Part shown: positions 18,714-27,802 of the stretch, piece after piece
Numbering within the stretch: the first letter of the stretch is position 1
Layout: every line of letters begins with the position of its first letter
DNA from: Bacteroides intestinalis DSM 17393
Lineage (GTDB): Bacteria > Bacteroidota > Bacteroidia > Bacteroidales > Bacteroidaceae
Assembly (NCBI RefSeq): GCF_000172175.1
Contig: NZ_ABJL02000001.1
Span: forward strand, 62,001 to 126,000
Direction of reading: 5' to 3'
Length of the DNA stretch: 64,000 nt
The notes under the pieces: generated by a model
The model's database searches: none
What the model saw: the letters and a program-made list of their open reading frames with translations, nothing else
Told to the model about the DNA's origin: nothing
Position numbers and translations under genes: made by a program

Positions 18714-18786
18714 ATACGGGCGAAAGATTTTCGTCTCTATCAATTGTATGTGACATCGTAGAAACGGATAATCGCTCGCCCGGTAT
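18714..18786 (-). terminator. Possible stem-loop end of the thi operon
   Basis: Downstream of thi4 the arms ataccgggcga (minus strand, 18786-18776) and tcgcccgtat (18723-18714) can pair with one bulged C across a long, 52-nt loop, and a T-rich tract (attgtttta) follows. Position and orientation fit a terminator for thiE-thiC-thi4, but the loop is unusually long. Confidence 0.35.
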
Positions 18787-18812
18787 ATATGGAAAAATAG
18801 TCTATGAAAGAT

Positions 18813-19586
18813 TTATTTCTTCAACTTTGCAATAATCTCTTCAGCAACCTTTTTACCTGACATCAACATGCCACCGAAGATAGGGCCCATGCGTGGAGTT
18901 CCCGAAACGGCAGAAGCTGCCATACCGCAAACGTACAGTCCCGGATAAATTTCTTTTGTACCGTTTACTACTTCTTCTTCTCCTGCAATTACGTCCAGTG
19001 AACGTTCACCAATCACACCACCTGTTTCGGTAGCCAGGCGGCTGCCATTTTTGCGTGCCACGGTAGCGGCGATTTCGCTGTCGTGTCCTGTTCCGTCCAC
19101 TACTATTTTGGCAAGGATGTTCAGTGGGTCTACGTGCATGCCTTCGCGCAATACGGGAGTCCAGTTTACGACTACTCCATTTACTGTGTTATTTTTGAAA
19201 ATGACATCTTCTACAGAATAGCAGTTGAATACGGTGGCTCCTGCATGTACGGCATGGTAAAGCAATGCGGAGGTACTTTCCACAGAGTCCATTACATAGA
19301 GCCCGTCTTCATACTTCTCGTGATTGATATTGAATTCTTTTATAATATCAATAGCTTCTTCCTGAATTACAATCTGGTTGAACATCATAGCGCCACCCCA
19401 CATGCCACCGCCGGGGGCAAGTTTACGGTCAAACTGTGCTACTTTCAATCCGGCCTTTGCCAGATAGTAAGCAGCTACGATACCCGACGGACCACCACCT
19501 ACAATGGCAACATCCAGATCAAGGTTTCTTTCTAATTTCTCAAAATAGGTACTAATGATACCTTTGGATACTTTTGTTTCAATCAT
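18813..19586 (-). CDS. thi4: Thi4-type ADP-thiazole synthase, predicted sulfide-dependent
   Basis: Makes the thiazole half of thiamin from NAD and glycine. The 257-residue protein has a Rossmann FAD/NAD-binding start, 'DVAIVGGGPSGIVAAYYLA' (GGGPSG at 30-35), 'LAPGGGMWGGAMMFN' and C-terminal 'GMAASAVSGTPRMGPIFGG'. At the place of the sulfur-donating Cys of yeast Thi4 there is His151 ('REGMHVDPLN'), as in archaeal Thi4 enzymes that use free sulfide and are catalytic rather than suicidal. It is the last gene of the riboswitch-led operon thiE-thiC-thi4; no thiG, thiH, thiS or thiF is in the window. A 187-bp gap holding an inverted-repeat element separates it from thiC. Chemistry is inferred from the residue. 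Confidence 0.92.
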   Translation of the reverse strand: MIETKVSKGIISTYFEKLERNLDLDVAIVGGGPSGIVAAYYLAKAGLKVAQFDRKLAPGGGMWGGAMMFNQIVIQEEAIDIIKEFNINHEKYEDGLYVMDSVESTSALLYHAVHAGATVFNCYSVEDVIFKNNTVNGVVVNWTPVLREGMHVDPLNILAKIVVDGTGHDSEIAATVARKNGSRLATETGGVIGERSLDVIAGEEEVVNGTKEIYPGLYVCGMAASAVSGTPRMGPIFGGMLMSGKKVAEEIIAKLKK

Positions 19587-19642
19587 GTTCTTATAAGTTT
19601 AAAAGTTATTTCTATTTGTTTGATAAATGGTACGCAGAACTA

Positions 19643-19739
19643 TCTCCATTCTCTTCCTCTCGGGAGGAGGAGTACCCTCTTTCTCACCTACCACCCCGCC
19701 CTTTGGGCACCTCTCCTCCCGGGAGGAGGGGAATGGAGA
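19643..19739. repeat. 97-bp intergenic element with inverted ends between thiC and thi4
   Basis: The ends are TCTCCATTC (19643-19651) and GAATGGAGA (19731-19739), perfect reverse complements, and the similarity extends inward through two GC-rich dyads (cctctcgggagg near 19656-19667 and ctcctcccgggaggag at 19713-19728). The centre is ccaccccgccctttgggc-like. It encodes nothing and lies inside the thi operon transcript. It looks like a small non-autonomous or REP-like repeat; the terminal symmetry is direct observation, mobility is inference. Confidence 0.7.
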
Positions 19740-19773
19740 CACTCCGAATATCAATAGTTATGCGGATAAATTA

Positions 19774-21483
19774 TCATTTATCCGCTTCTGCGTCATAATC
19801 ACAATCCCTCAGCCCTTGGCTGATTCGCATGGCGCAGAAGTTAGGTCCGCACATCGTACAGTACTTCCCGTTCAGATGGTTTGCTTCCTTGTAATATTGC
19901 AAGGCACGTTCCGGATCCAAACTCAGATTAAACTGGTCTTTCCAGCGGAACTCGTAGCGGGCTTTACTCAAGGCATCGTCCCGGATCTCCGCACCCGGAT
20001 GGCCTTTGGCAAGATCCGCAGCATGTGCAGCTATTTTATAAGTGACCACTCCTATACGGACATCTTCTTTTTGAGGCAGAGCGAGATGTTCTTTCGGGGT
20101 TACATAGCAAAGCATTGCTGTTCCGTACCAACCGATTTGTGCTGCGCCGATGGCACTTGTGATATGGTCGTATCCCGGCGCAATATCCGTTACCAGCGGG
20201 CCGAGGGTATAAAATGGTGCTCCGTGGCATTTTTCTATCTGCCGGTCCATATTCTCTCTGATCTTATGCATCGGCACATGACCGGGACCTTCGATAAATG
20301 CCTGTACATTCTTTGCCCAGGCACGTTCTACGAGTTCACCCATTGTGTCCAACTCCGCAAACTGAGCCCGGTCATTGGCATCACGAATCGCTCCGGGACG
20401 TAAACCGTCTCCTAAAGAGAGTGCCACATCATATTGTGCACATATGTCACATATATCATCAAAATGCTCATACAGGAAACTTTCCTTTTGATGTACTTTG
20501 CACCATTGTGAAATGATACTGCCACCACGACTCACCATTCCGCAAAGGCGTTCGTTAGCATAATGGATATTCTTCAGGCGTATGCCGCAATGAATTGTAA
20601 AATAATCCACTCCTTGTTCACACTGCTCGATCAGTGTATCCCGGAATAACTCCCAAGTAAGGTTTCCCGCTTTTCCGCGTACTTTTTCCATAGCCTGATA
20701 CATAGGGACTGTACCTACCGGAACGGGACAATTACGGATGATCCATTCGCGGGTTTCGTGGATGTTTTCTCCTGTAGATAAATCCATCAATGTATCTCCG
20801 CCCCATTTGCAACTCCAAACGGCTTTTTCCACCTCTTCTTCAATGGTAGAGGAAGTAGCCGAATTTCCAATATTGGTATTGATCTTTACAAGAAACTTTG
20901 AACCGATGATCATAGGTTCTGCCTCAGGATGGTTGATATTAGCAGGCAATGCTGCACGTCCTGCTGCAATCTCTTCCCTTACAAACTCAGGTGTGATGTA
21001 AGTATCTATACCCAGTTCTTTGCAGTTCATGTTTTCACGGATGGCTACATATTCCATTTCCGGGGTAACAATACCCTGTTTAGCATAATACATTTGGGTA
21101 ATCTTTTTTCCTTCCTTTGCACGATAGGGCAAGGTGATATGGTCGAAACGTAAGGGATCGAGACTTTTGTCCGCCAGGCGCATCTTTCCATATTCGGAAC
21201 TGATTTCCGGTAGTCGTTCAACTTCCCGTTCCTGTATCCACGGTTCGCGGAGGCGTGGCAGACCTTTCTTTAAGTCTACTTTCAGGTTTGGATCACTGTA
21301 TGCACCACTTGTGTCATAGATGTAGACGGGGGTATTCTCCGTCATGACTTTCTTCCCGTTTTCCACTACTACGGTAGGGGTGAGGTTCACTTTTCGCATC
21401 CCCACCTTCAGGTAAGGATAGAGTTGCCCCTGCATATAGACTTTCTCGGATTCGGGATAAGTAATTTTTGTTTTATCTTCCAT
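19774..21483 (-). CDS. thiC: Phosphomethylpyrimidine synthase
   Basis: Radical-SAM enzyme that rearranges aminoimidazole ribotide to HMP phosphate, the pyrimidine of thiamin. The 569-residue protein has the ThiC features 'REPWIQEREVERLPEISSEYGKMRL', 'TITHCGIR'-type segment ('DYFTIHCGIRL'), 'MVSRGGSI', 'LSLGDGLRPG' and the C-terminal [4Fe-4S] motif C542-x2-C545-x4-C550 ('YCTMCGPNFCAM'), the non-canonical CxxCxxxxC of this family. It is 17 bp downstream of thiE under the same TPP riboswitch. It needs S-adenosylmethionine and acts in the cytoplasm. Confidence 0.98.
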   Translation of the reverse strand: MEDKTKITYPESEKVYMQGQLYPYLKVGMRKVNLTPTVVVENGKKVMTENTPVYIYDTSGAYSDPNLKVDLKKGLPRLREPWIQEREVERLPEISSEYGKMRLADKSLDPLRFDHITLPYRAKEGKKITQMYYAKQGIVTPEMEYVAIRENMNCKELGIDTYITPEFVREEIAAGRAALPANINHPEAEPMIIGSKFLVKINTNIGNSATSSTIEEEVEKAVWSCKWGGDTLMDLSTGENIHETREWIIRNCPVPVGTVPMYQAMEKVRGKAGNLTWELFRDTLIEQCEQGVDYFTIHCGIRLKNIHYANERLCGMVSRGGSIISQWCKVHQKESFLYEHFDDICDICAQYDVALSLGDGLRPGAIRDANDRAQFAELDTMGELVERAWAKNVQAFIEGPGHVPMHKIRENMDRQIEKCHGAPFYTLGPLVTDIAPGYDHITSAIGAAQIGWYGTAMLCYVTPKEHLALPQKEDVRIGVVTYKIAAHAADLAKGHPGAEIRDDALSKARYEFRWKDQFNLSLDPERALQYYKEANHLNGKYCTMCGPNFCAMRISQGLRDCDYDAEADK

Positions 21484-21500
21484 GGTTCACTAATTGATTG

Positions 21501-22121
21501 CTATTGGGTCAGTCGTATAATTGTCTCCATTTCAAGTACAGGATTCTCAGCTTTCAGAATACCGCCGCTCAGTGCTATCCCGCTCAGTCCTAATGCTTTC
21601 AGGGATGGAATGTCTTCGCGTGTGATTCCACCGATAGCAACAATAGGGATGGTTAGACCTTCCTCCTGCATTTGTACGAGTATGGAGCGGTAGCCGTCCA
21701 GTCCCAAGATAGGTGATAACTTTTGCTTGGTAGTTGTGAAACGGAAAGGGCCGCAACCTATGTAGTCGGCACCATCGGCAACGTGTTGCCTGATGTCCGC
21801 GAATGTGTTGGCGGTTCCACCGATAATAAACCCTTTGCCCAGCATTTTCCTTGCTTCTTTTATCGGCATATCCAGTTTTCCTAAGTGGACACCGTCCGCA
21901 CCAATTTCTTTCACCAGATCTACACGATCATCAATGATGAAGGTAGCCCCGTACTGGCGGCAGAGTTCCTGCACGTGCATGGCTGTGTTTTTCAGTTCTT
22001 CTTCGGAAACGTCTTTCATCCGAAGTTGAACCCAGCGGCAACCTCCCTCGAGGGCTATACGTGCGGAGTCCGGATAAGAAATGGATGCCGTAAAATGCGT
22101 AATGAATTGTACGTCAAACAT
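21501..22121 (-). CDS. thiE: Thiamin-phosphate synthase
   Basis: Joins HMP pyrophosphate with the thiazole phosphate to give thiamin phosphate. The 206-residue TIM barrel carries the full active-site set: 'WVQLRMKDV' (R and K bind pyrophosphate), 'FIIDDRVDLVKEIGADGVHLG', 'GGTANTFADI', 'YIGCGPFRFTTTKQKLSPILGL' and 'IVAIGGITREDIPSL'. It is the first gene after the TPP riboswitch and is followed by thiC at 17 bp. This copy has the canonical motifs, unlike the paralogue at 16791, so it is the likelier true synthase. Confidence 0.96.
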   Translation of the reverse strand: MFDVQFITHFTASISYPDSARIALEGGCRWVQLRMKDVSEEELKNTAMHVQELCRQYGATFIIDDRVDLVKEIGADGVHLGKLDMPIKEARKMLGKGFIIGGTANTFADIRQHVADGADYIGCGPFRFTTTKQKLSPILGLDGYRSILVQMQEEGLTIPIVAIGGITREDIPSLKALGLSGIALSGGILKAENPVLEMETIIRLTQ

Positions 22122-22200
22122 TCAAATTCTGAATTTAGAAATTATACTTGCAGAAAGGGGCAGTAGTATAAACGAATAGTAAGAAGATAAGAAGAAAAAT

Positions 22201-22272
22201 TCCCTTCGACGGTACTAACCGTATCAGGTTCATTGGGTATAATCTCAGCTATATTTATAGCACCCCCTTTTC
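22201..22272 (-). ncRNA. TPP riboswitch (THI element)
   Basis: Read on the minus strand the segment contains the conserved pieces in order: GGGGGTGC, CTGAGATTATACCC, GAACCTGATACGGTTA and the closing GTCGAAGGGA. These match the thiamin-pyrophosphate aptamer. It lies 79 nt before thiE and should repress thiE-thiC-thi4 when TPP is high. No strong intrinsic terminator is visible between it and thiE; a weak pairing tatact...agtata in the leader could act on translation instead. Confidence 0.96.
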
Positions 22273-22331
22273 TGCCGGTAAAGTAAAGACGAATGTTTTT
22301 AACAGGAAAGAGACCAGCTTATCTTTTATGA

Positions 22332-23189
22332 TTATTTAAACTTAACATAATTCAGTCGTGTATATTGCTTGTTTCCCGAAGTAAAGGTACATGAGATACG
22401 CGCTGAGGCGATAAATACCGTCTCACCGGGTTGGAAAGCATGCTCTGTGCCGGGCACTTGTCCCGATTCACGGCTTGCTGTACGGGAGCTTACCCGGAAA
22501 GTAACCAGGTTGCCGATAGGATCTTCCAGCGTCAGTATTTGCCGGACAGAGAAATAGGGAGTTGTTCCTTTGACCATTGTTTTGTAAGGATCGTCTTCCA
22601 ACCGTACGCGCAGTACTTTCAGTGTCAGGTTCTCTACTTTATCTCCTTCCTTGCCCAGGAAGCGGCTGGTAGAATATTTCTGCCTTGCCTGCCGTTTCTG
22701 AATATCCAGATGAACGGAATGGTATATCCGGGCTATTTCTGCGAAACGTTCCTGTTTAGGAATGCGGGGCGTGAATTTATAGGCAATCCAACTTACATAA
22801 CTCGGGTCGATGCGGAAAATCTCGTGCAGAAAATGTCCGCGATACTTCCCGAAAGCAATGATATCGTCTCCCTTGCTTTGCATACGTTTAGCATTATACT
22901 CCACCAATAGCATGCAGCGGGGAGAGTAATAACATAGACTGCTTGCTACCCGCAGACTTTCATGGATATTTGTAGAAAGGTCTTGAATGTAAAAAATAGA
23001 CTGGCGTTCGGGTAGTGGAGAATAAACCCATAATGAGTAACGGGGATAGCCAGGATGGGGCAATACCACCAGATAAGCACCTGCATCTTTGTAAGATGTT
23101 CTTCCTCGGTTGTATTCGTTTAGTTTCTGATACAACAGTCCTTGTTCTGCTTCGGGTATTCCCGGAATAATCGGATTTGCCATAAGCAT
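22332..23189 (-). CDS. Protein with exodeoxyribonuclease X C-terminal-like domain
   Basis: Cytoplasmic protein of 285 residues without signal peptide or membrane helices. The centre has 'IAFGKYRGHFLHEIFRIDPSYVSWIAYKF' (about 122-150), the pattern of the ExoX C-terminal domain ('fGKhkGk...dpdYlsWl'), a small module found attached to DNA-processing proteins and alone. The C-terminal third is rich in beta-strand ('RQILTLEDPIGNLVTFRVSSRTAS') and may be an OB-like fold. The nuclease domain of ExoX is absent. It runs away from the next gene, and its promoter box TATATTTG is at 23210-23203. Function unknown. Confidence 0.65.
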   Translation of the reverse strand: MLMANPIIPGIPEAEQGLLYQKLNEYNRGRTSYKDAGAYLVVLPHPGYPRYSLWVYSPLPERQSIFYIQDLSTNIHESLRVASSLCYYSPRCMLLVEYNAKRMQSKGDDIIAFGKYRGHFLHEIFRIDPSYVSWIAYKFTPRIPKQERFAEIARIYHSVHLDIQKRQARQKYSTSRFLGKEGDKVENLTLKVLRVRLEDDPYKTMVKGTTPYFSVRQILTLEDPIGNLVTFRVSSRTASRESGQVPGTEHAFQPGETVFIASARISCTFTSGNKQYTRLNYVKFK

Positions 23190-23202
23190 TGAGTTATTTA
23201 TT

Positions 23203-23210
23203 CAAATATA
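23203..23210 (-). promoter_or_regulatory. Bacteroides -7 box (TATATTTG) for the ExoX-C-like gene
   Basis: CAAATATA on the plus strand reads TATATTTG on the minus strand, 14 bp upstream of the ATG at 23189, implying a very short leader. Confidence 0.45.
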
Positions 23211-23378
23211 AGATTTTTCGGGCGAATAATCAAACTCTGTATGGAAAAGTTTAGGTTTCTTTTGTATCTGCACCGTACCTGAATTGTATCAGAGCCATAC
23301 TTGCTCCGTACATTCCGGATACACTACAGATGCATCGGAAGTACATTCGAAATATTCGTTACTCTAACGATAATCTTA

Positions 23379-23386
23379 TAAATTTG
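23379..23386 (+). promoter_or_regulatory. Bacteroides -7 box (TAAATTTG) for the TPR regulator
   Basis: Matches TAnnTTTG 36 bp before the ATG at 23423. It supports the 23423 start, because an upstream ATG at 23330 would lie before the promoter. Confidence 0.5.
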
Positions 23387-23422
23387 TCGCATATTTGTAT
23401 GCAGAGATCAAAAATTGAGACT

Positions 23423-24511
23423 ATGAGTAATCTTCGAATTTTATTGTATGTATTTATCCTTTCTTTGGTTGCATGTCATCCGGAAGGGACTAATGTGAAA
23501 CAAGGATTGGACAAAGCCGCTCAATTAATAGAGCAAGATCCGGATACGGCATCCATTATTCTTGAAACGATTCAAATGAACCAGATGAATGAGGAGCAAC
23601 TTGCAGAATATAATTTGCTTTGTACTCAGTTCAATGAAGATAAGAATATACCTCATTCTTCTGATAATCAGATTCGTCAGGCGGTATCTTATTATGAGCA
23701 ATATGGAAATGAACTTCAAAAGTCGAGAGCCTATTATTATCTGGCATGCGTAGAGAGTGATTTGAATCAGGAGAAAGACGCCGAAGTTCATTTCAAGGAA
23801 GCAATAAAATTAGCAGCACAAGCAGAAGAATATGAGCAAATGACTAAGATTTGCAAGAGATGCAGCCTGTATTATCAGAAATATGAAAACTTTGACGAAG
23901 CACTGGAGATGGAAAGAAAAGCATACGCCAGCCAGTTGATGTTGATTGACAGCAAAGATAACTCTACTGTCATTTTATCTTCTGCTTTAGGTTTATTGGG
24001 TGTTATGTCTCTCTTGCTTGGGTTACTTTGGAAGAAACATCTGACAGTACATTCGCAACTGGATACCTTTAAGGAAGAAATGCAGATGAAAGAGGTCGAA
24101 GCTGACAAACTGGTGATGCAATGTAATTATCTTGAAGAAAAATATCAATCCCTCCAACAATATATTTATGAGAGCTCTCCGGTTGTCTCAAAAGTCCGTC
24201 AGTTGAAGGAGCGAACGGCTTTATCTTCTAAAGTATCTTTTTTCTCTGAGAAAGACTGGACCGAACTTTTGCGGCTTCAGGAGAGTGTTTACGGACTTGT
24301 ATCCAAATTGAGAGGGATAAGTCCGAAACTTACGGAAGAGGATTTAAGGGTATGTGCCTTTTTACGCGAAGGCGTTCAGCCCGCTTGTTTTGCTGATTTA
24401 ATGAAACTGACTGTTGAGACTCTGACCCGGAGAATCTCCAGGATAAAAACGGAGAAACTGATGTTGGCAAACTCTAAAGAATCGTTGGAAGATATTGTAA
24501 AATCATTGTAA
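23423..24511 (+). CDS. TPR lipoprotein / transmembrane / HTH regulator
   Basis: Predicted envelope-anchored regulator, 362 residues, similar in layout to the regulator at 5190 but shorter. From the N-terminus: hydrophobic signal with lipobox-like SLVAC (Cys near 16), a short helical TPR region (about 25-165), a transmembrane helix ('VILSSALGLLGVMSLLLGLLW', about 176-196), a coiled coil (about 200-245) and a C-terminal region 'LTEEDLRVCAFLREGVQPACFADL' and 'VETLTRRISRIKTEKL' that resembles the DNA-binding tail of such regulators. A cysteine lipidation and a second membrane helix would be an unusual combination, so the N-terminus may be a plain signal or anchor. Its target is not evident; the next gene is the DUF2723 protein 142 bp downstream. 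Confidence 0.7.
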   Translation: MSNLRILLYVFILSLVACHPEGTNVKQGLDKAAQLIEQDPDTASIILETIQMNQMNEEQLAEYNLLCTQFNEDKNIPHSSDNQIRQAVSYYEQYGNELQKSRAYYYLACVESDLNQEKDAEVHFKEAIKLAAQAEEYEQMTKICKRCSLYYQKYENFDEALEMERKAYASQLMLIDSKDNSTVILSSALGLLGVMSLLLGLLWKKHLTVHSQLDTFKEEMQMKEVEADKLVMQCNYLEEKYQSLQQYIYESSPVVSKVRQLKERTALSSKVSFFSEKDWTELLRLQESVYGLVSKLRGISPKLTEEDLRVCAFLREGVQPACFADLMKLTVETLTRRISRIKTEKLMLANSKESLEDIVKSL

Positions 24512-24623
24512 GTCTGAATTTGTCTGTAATTGGTAATGTAATATTGCTGGTTATCAGTTGACTATGCTGCCGGGATGTCCGTGCTCGTCCGGTAAATTTC
24601 TTCTCTTTTACGGGGCTGTTCTA

Positions 24624-24631
24624 TAACTTTG
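24624..24631 (+). promoter_or_regulatory. Bacteroides -7 box (TAACTTTG) for the DUF2723 gene
   Basis: Matches TAnnTTTG and lies 22 bp before the ATG at 24654, so the leader would be short. Confidence 0.55.
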
Positions 24632-24653
24632 CAAACAAAAAAGTTACAGAACA

Positions 24654-27600
24654 ATGAGCAACTTATTATTTAAAAAGTGGAATGATTTTAGTGGGTGGAT
24701 TGTCTTTGTGATAGCAGCTTTTGTATATGGAATGACAATTGAACCTACTGTCAGTTTTTGGGACTGTCCCGAATTTATTTCGTGTGCCGAAAAGTTACAA
24801 GTGGGGCATCCGCCGGGTGCACCTTTCTATATGCTTGTTGGAAACTTGTTTACTCAGTTTGCTTCCGACCCGTCACAAGTGTCCTGGATGGTTAATTTTC
24901 TGAATGCGTTGCTGAGTGCCGGTTGTATCTTATTTCTTTTTTGGAGTATCACCCGCTTAGTAAGGTTCCTGATAATAAATGATGGGCAGAATTTATTAAC
25001 GGCGGATGTTATCATCATTCTGGGGGCAGGGTTTGTTGGAGCCTTGGCATATACATTCAGTGACACATTCTGGTTCAGTGCGGTAGAAGGTGAAGTCTAT
25101 GCCTTCTCTTCTTTTCTTACGGCACTGGTGTTTTGGATGATTCTTCGCTGGCAAGATGAGTCGGATTCGGTATATGGCGACCGTTGGCTTATCCTGATAG
25201 CTTATGTCATCGGACTGTCAATCGGAGTGCATTTGCTTAATTTACTCTGTATCCCGGCCATTGTGTTGGTTTTCTATTATCAGAAATATCGGACGATATC
25301 GCTTAAAGGAGTAGCTGCGGCAATTACTACATCCGGTCTTCTTATTATATTTATTCTTTTTGTTTATATTCCGGGCATGGCTGACATGGGAGGCTGGTTC
25401 GAACTGCTTTTTGTCAATGTATTCGGACTTCCTTTCCACACAGGGCTGATAAGCTTTTTAGCTTTAACATTTTTCGTACTGGCCGGAGCCATTTATCGTT
25501 TCCGAAAACGTATGTTGCATACTTCTTTATGGTGCTTGCTTATGCTCACCGTAGGTTATACCACCTATGCGGTGATACTGATTCGTGCCAACGCCAATAC
25601 TCCGCTTAATGAGAATGCGCCGGACAATATTTTTACGCTCAAAAGTTACCTGAACCGAGAGCAGTATGAAAGTGCTCCCCTGCTTTATGGAAAAACCTAC
25701 GCTTCCGAGCCGGAATATGTGCCCGAGGGTGATTATTACAGAGTAAAAACCACAAAGGGGAGTGCTGTATATCGCCCGGATAAAGAAGAAGGCAAATATA
25801 AAATAATCCGGCATAAAGAAGACGTGTGCTATACTCAGAATATGCTGTTTCCCCGGATGTGGAGTGAGCGCATGGCTTCTTCTTACAAAAATTGGACAGG
25901 AGGAAACGAGGCCGCTCCCACACAAAAAGAAAACCTGACTTATTTCATTACCTATCAACTCAATTATATGTATTGGCGCTATTTCTTGTGGAACTTTGTA
26001 GGACGGCAGAATGATGTGCAAGGAAGTGGCGAACCGGAACATGGGAACTGGATAACAGGAATTTCCTGGTTGGATAATTTAAGATTGGGAGACCAGAGTT
26101 TGTTGCCGGAATCCCTGCGCCAGAACAAAGGGCACAATGTGTTTTACGGATTGCCGCTATTATTAGGACTGTTCGGTATCTATTGGCAATGGAACCGCAG
26201 CAAGAAAGGTAAACAGCAGTTTAGTGTACTGTTTTTCCTCTTCTTTATGACAGGACTGGCTATTGTGCTTTATCTGAATCAAACACCCGGTCAGCCGCGC
26301 GAACGGGACTATGCATACGCCGGTTCGTTCTATGCTTTTGCTATCTGGATAGGGATAGGTGCTGCCGGATTGTGTGATGCGCTTCGCCGGAAAACGACTT
26401 CTACGGTACAAGTCAGTGTATTAATGACAATCTGTTTATTGATTCCGGTGCAAATGGCCACTCAGACGTGGGATGACCATGACCGGAGTGCCCGTTTCAC
26501 TTGTCGCGACTTTGGGGCTAACTATCTGATGACTCTTCCCGATACGGGAAATCCGATTATCTTTTGTAACGGGGATAATGATACTTTCCCATTGTGGTAT
26601 AATCAGGATACGGAGGAAGTACGCAAGGATGCACGTGTCTGCAACCTAAGCTACGCACAGACCGATTGGTATATTTATCAACAGCAATGTCCGTTGTATG
26701 ATGCTCCCGGACTACCTATAAGTTGGAATAAGAATCAATATCAGGAAGGTAAAAACGAATATGTGGCCGTACGCCCGGAACTGAAAAAGCAAATAGAGGA
26801 ATTGTACCGGAGAAATCCGGAGGAAGCACGTGACAGCTTTGGAGAAGACCCGTTTGAAGTAAAAAATATCTTGAAATATTGGATATTCTCAGAGAGACAG
26901 GAATTTAATGTAATTCCTACGGATACGATAAATATCCATATTGATAAGGACGCGCTGCTTCGTTCGGGAATCATGCTTCCTGAAGCAATCCGGCAGTTGA
27001 AGGGGGAAGAACTGAAAGATGCGATACCGGACAAACTTTATATTCCTTTAAAAGATATACGTATGCTGAACAAAGTAGATTTACTGATGCTGGAGATACT
27101 GGCGAACTGTAATTGGGAGCGTCCGCTTTACCTTGCAATCTCCGTAGGGAGTGTCAGTAAACTGAAGTTTGACAATTACTTTGTGCAGGAAGGATTAGCA
27201 TTCCGCTTTACGCCTTTTGACTATAAGAAGTGGGGAGATGCCGACGAAAACAGGCCTTATGCAGTAGATGTGGAAAGGCTTTATGACAATGTAATGAACA
27301 GATATAAATATGGCGGGCTGAATACTCCGGGGCTCTATCTGGATGAAACAACCCTGCGTACGTGTTGGTATCATCGCAGGCTTTTCGCGCAACTGGCCAA
27401 AGAACTGATAATACAAGGAGACCCTGCGCGTGCAAAGAAAGTACTTGCTTATGCGGAACAGGCTGTTCCGGGATATAATGTTCCCGAAACGTATGAAAGC
27501 GGTTCTTATAGCATAGCAACAGCCTATGCCGCATTGGGCGAAAAGATGAAAGCGATAACCCTGACAGAGCATTTGATAGCCGAAGCGGAAGATTATATCA

Positions 27601-27788
27601 ACTGGGCTTTTTCATTAAAGGGGAACCGTATGGAAATGGTCCGCAATGATTGTATCTATAAATTCTGGCAATGGAACCAATGTAATGAACTTCTGAAGAA
27701 GGTAGATGAGGAGAGTTATAAAGAGAGCAACAGACGGTTTGAAGATAAATATGCACTATTTGCTCCAAACATGGGTTATAAGAACTAA
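24654..27788 (+). CDS. DUF2723 membrane glycosyltransferase (GT117 type, POMT-like)
   Basis: Large 1044-residue membrane protein. The N-terminal half is polytopic and opens with the DUF2723 signature 'TVSFWDCPEFISCAEKLQVGHPPGAPFYMLVGNLF' region (about 30-65), where acidic residues in the first loop recall protein O-mannosyltransferases and other GT-C enzymes. About ten helices follow up to roughly residue 590, interrupted by a hydrophilic insert (about 320-450) and 'NQTPGQPRERDYAYAGSFYAF'. The C-terminal ~450 residues are soluble, with 'IIFCNGDNDTFPLWY' and a TPR-like end. The family is universal in Bacteroidetes and probably transfers a sugar from a lipid-linked donor; acceptor unknown. It forms an operon with the DUF3098 gene 14 bp downstream. 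Confidence 0.88.
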   Translation: MSNLLFKKWNDFSGWIVFVIAAFVYGMTIEPTVSFWDCPEFISCAEKLQVGHPPGAPFYMLVGNLFTQFASDPSQVSWMVNFLNALLSAGCILFLFWSITRLVRFLIINDGQNLLTADVIIILGAGFVGALAYTFSDTFWFSAVEGEVYAFSSFLTALVFWMILRWQDESDSVYGDRWLILIAYVIGLSIGVHLLNLLCIPAIVLVFYYQKYRTISLKGVAAAITTSGLLIIFILFVYIPGMADMGGWFELLFVNVFGLPFHTGLISFLALTFFVLAGAIYRFRKRMLHTSLWCLLMLTVGYTTYAVILIRANANTPLNENAPDNIFTLKSYLNREQYESAPLLYGKTYASEPEYVPEGDYYRVKTTKGSAVYRPDKEEGKYKIIRHKEDVCYTQNMLFPRMWSERMASSYKNWTGGNEAAPTQKENLTYFITYQLNYMYWRYFLWNFVGRQNDVQGSGEPEHGNWITGISWLDNLRLGDQSLLPESLRQNKGHNVFYGLPLLLGLFGIYWQWNRSKKGKQQFSVLFFLFFMTGLAIVLYLNQTPGQPRERDYAYAGSFYAFAIWIGIGAAGLCDALRRKTTSTVQVSVLMTICLLIPVQMATQTWDDHDRSARFTCRDFGANYLMTLPDTGNPIIFCNGDNDTFPLWYNQDTEEVRKDARVCNLSYAQTDWYIYQQQCPLYDAPGLPISWNKNQYQEGKNEYVAVRPELKKQIEELYRRNPEEARDSFGEDPFEVKNILKYWIFSERQEFNVIPTDTINIHIDKDALLRSGIMLPEAIRQLKGEELKDAIPDKLYIPLKDIRMLNKVDLLMLEILANCNWERPLYLAISVGSVSKLKFDNYFVQEGLAFRFTPFDYKKWGDADENRPYAVDVERLYDNVMNRYKYGGLNTPGLYLDETTLRTCWYHRRLFAQLAKELIIQGDPARAKKVLAYAEQAVPGYNVPETYESGSYSIATAYAALGEKMKAITLTEHLIAEAEDYINWAFSLKGNRMEMVRNDCIYKFWQWNQCNELLKKVDEESYKESNRRFEDKYALFAPNMGYKN

Positions 27789-27802
27789 AACTAAAGAAGA
27801 AC

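Noticed and set aside
19627..20403. Plus-strand frame of 258 codons opposite thiC and the intergenic repeat
   Set aside because: It crosses the inverted-repeat element and the antisense of thiC, has no start context or domain, and thiC is certain.
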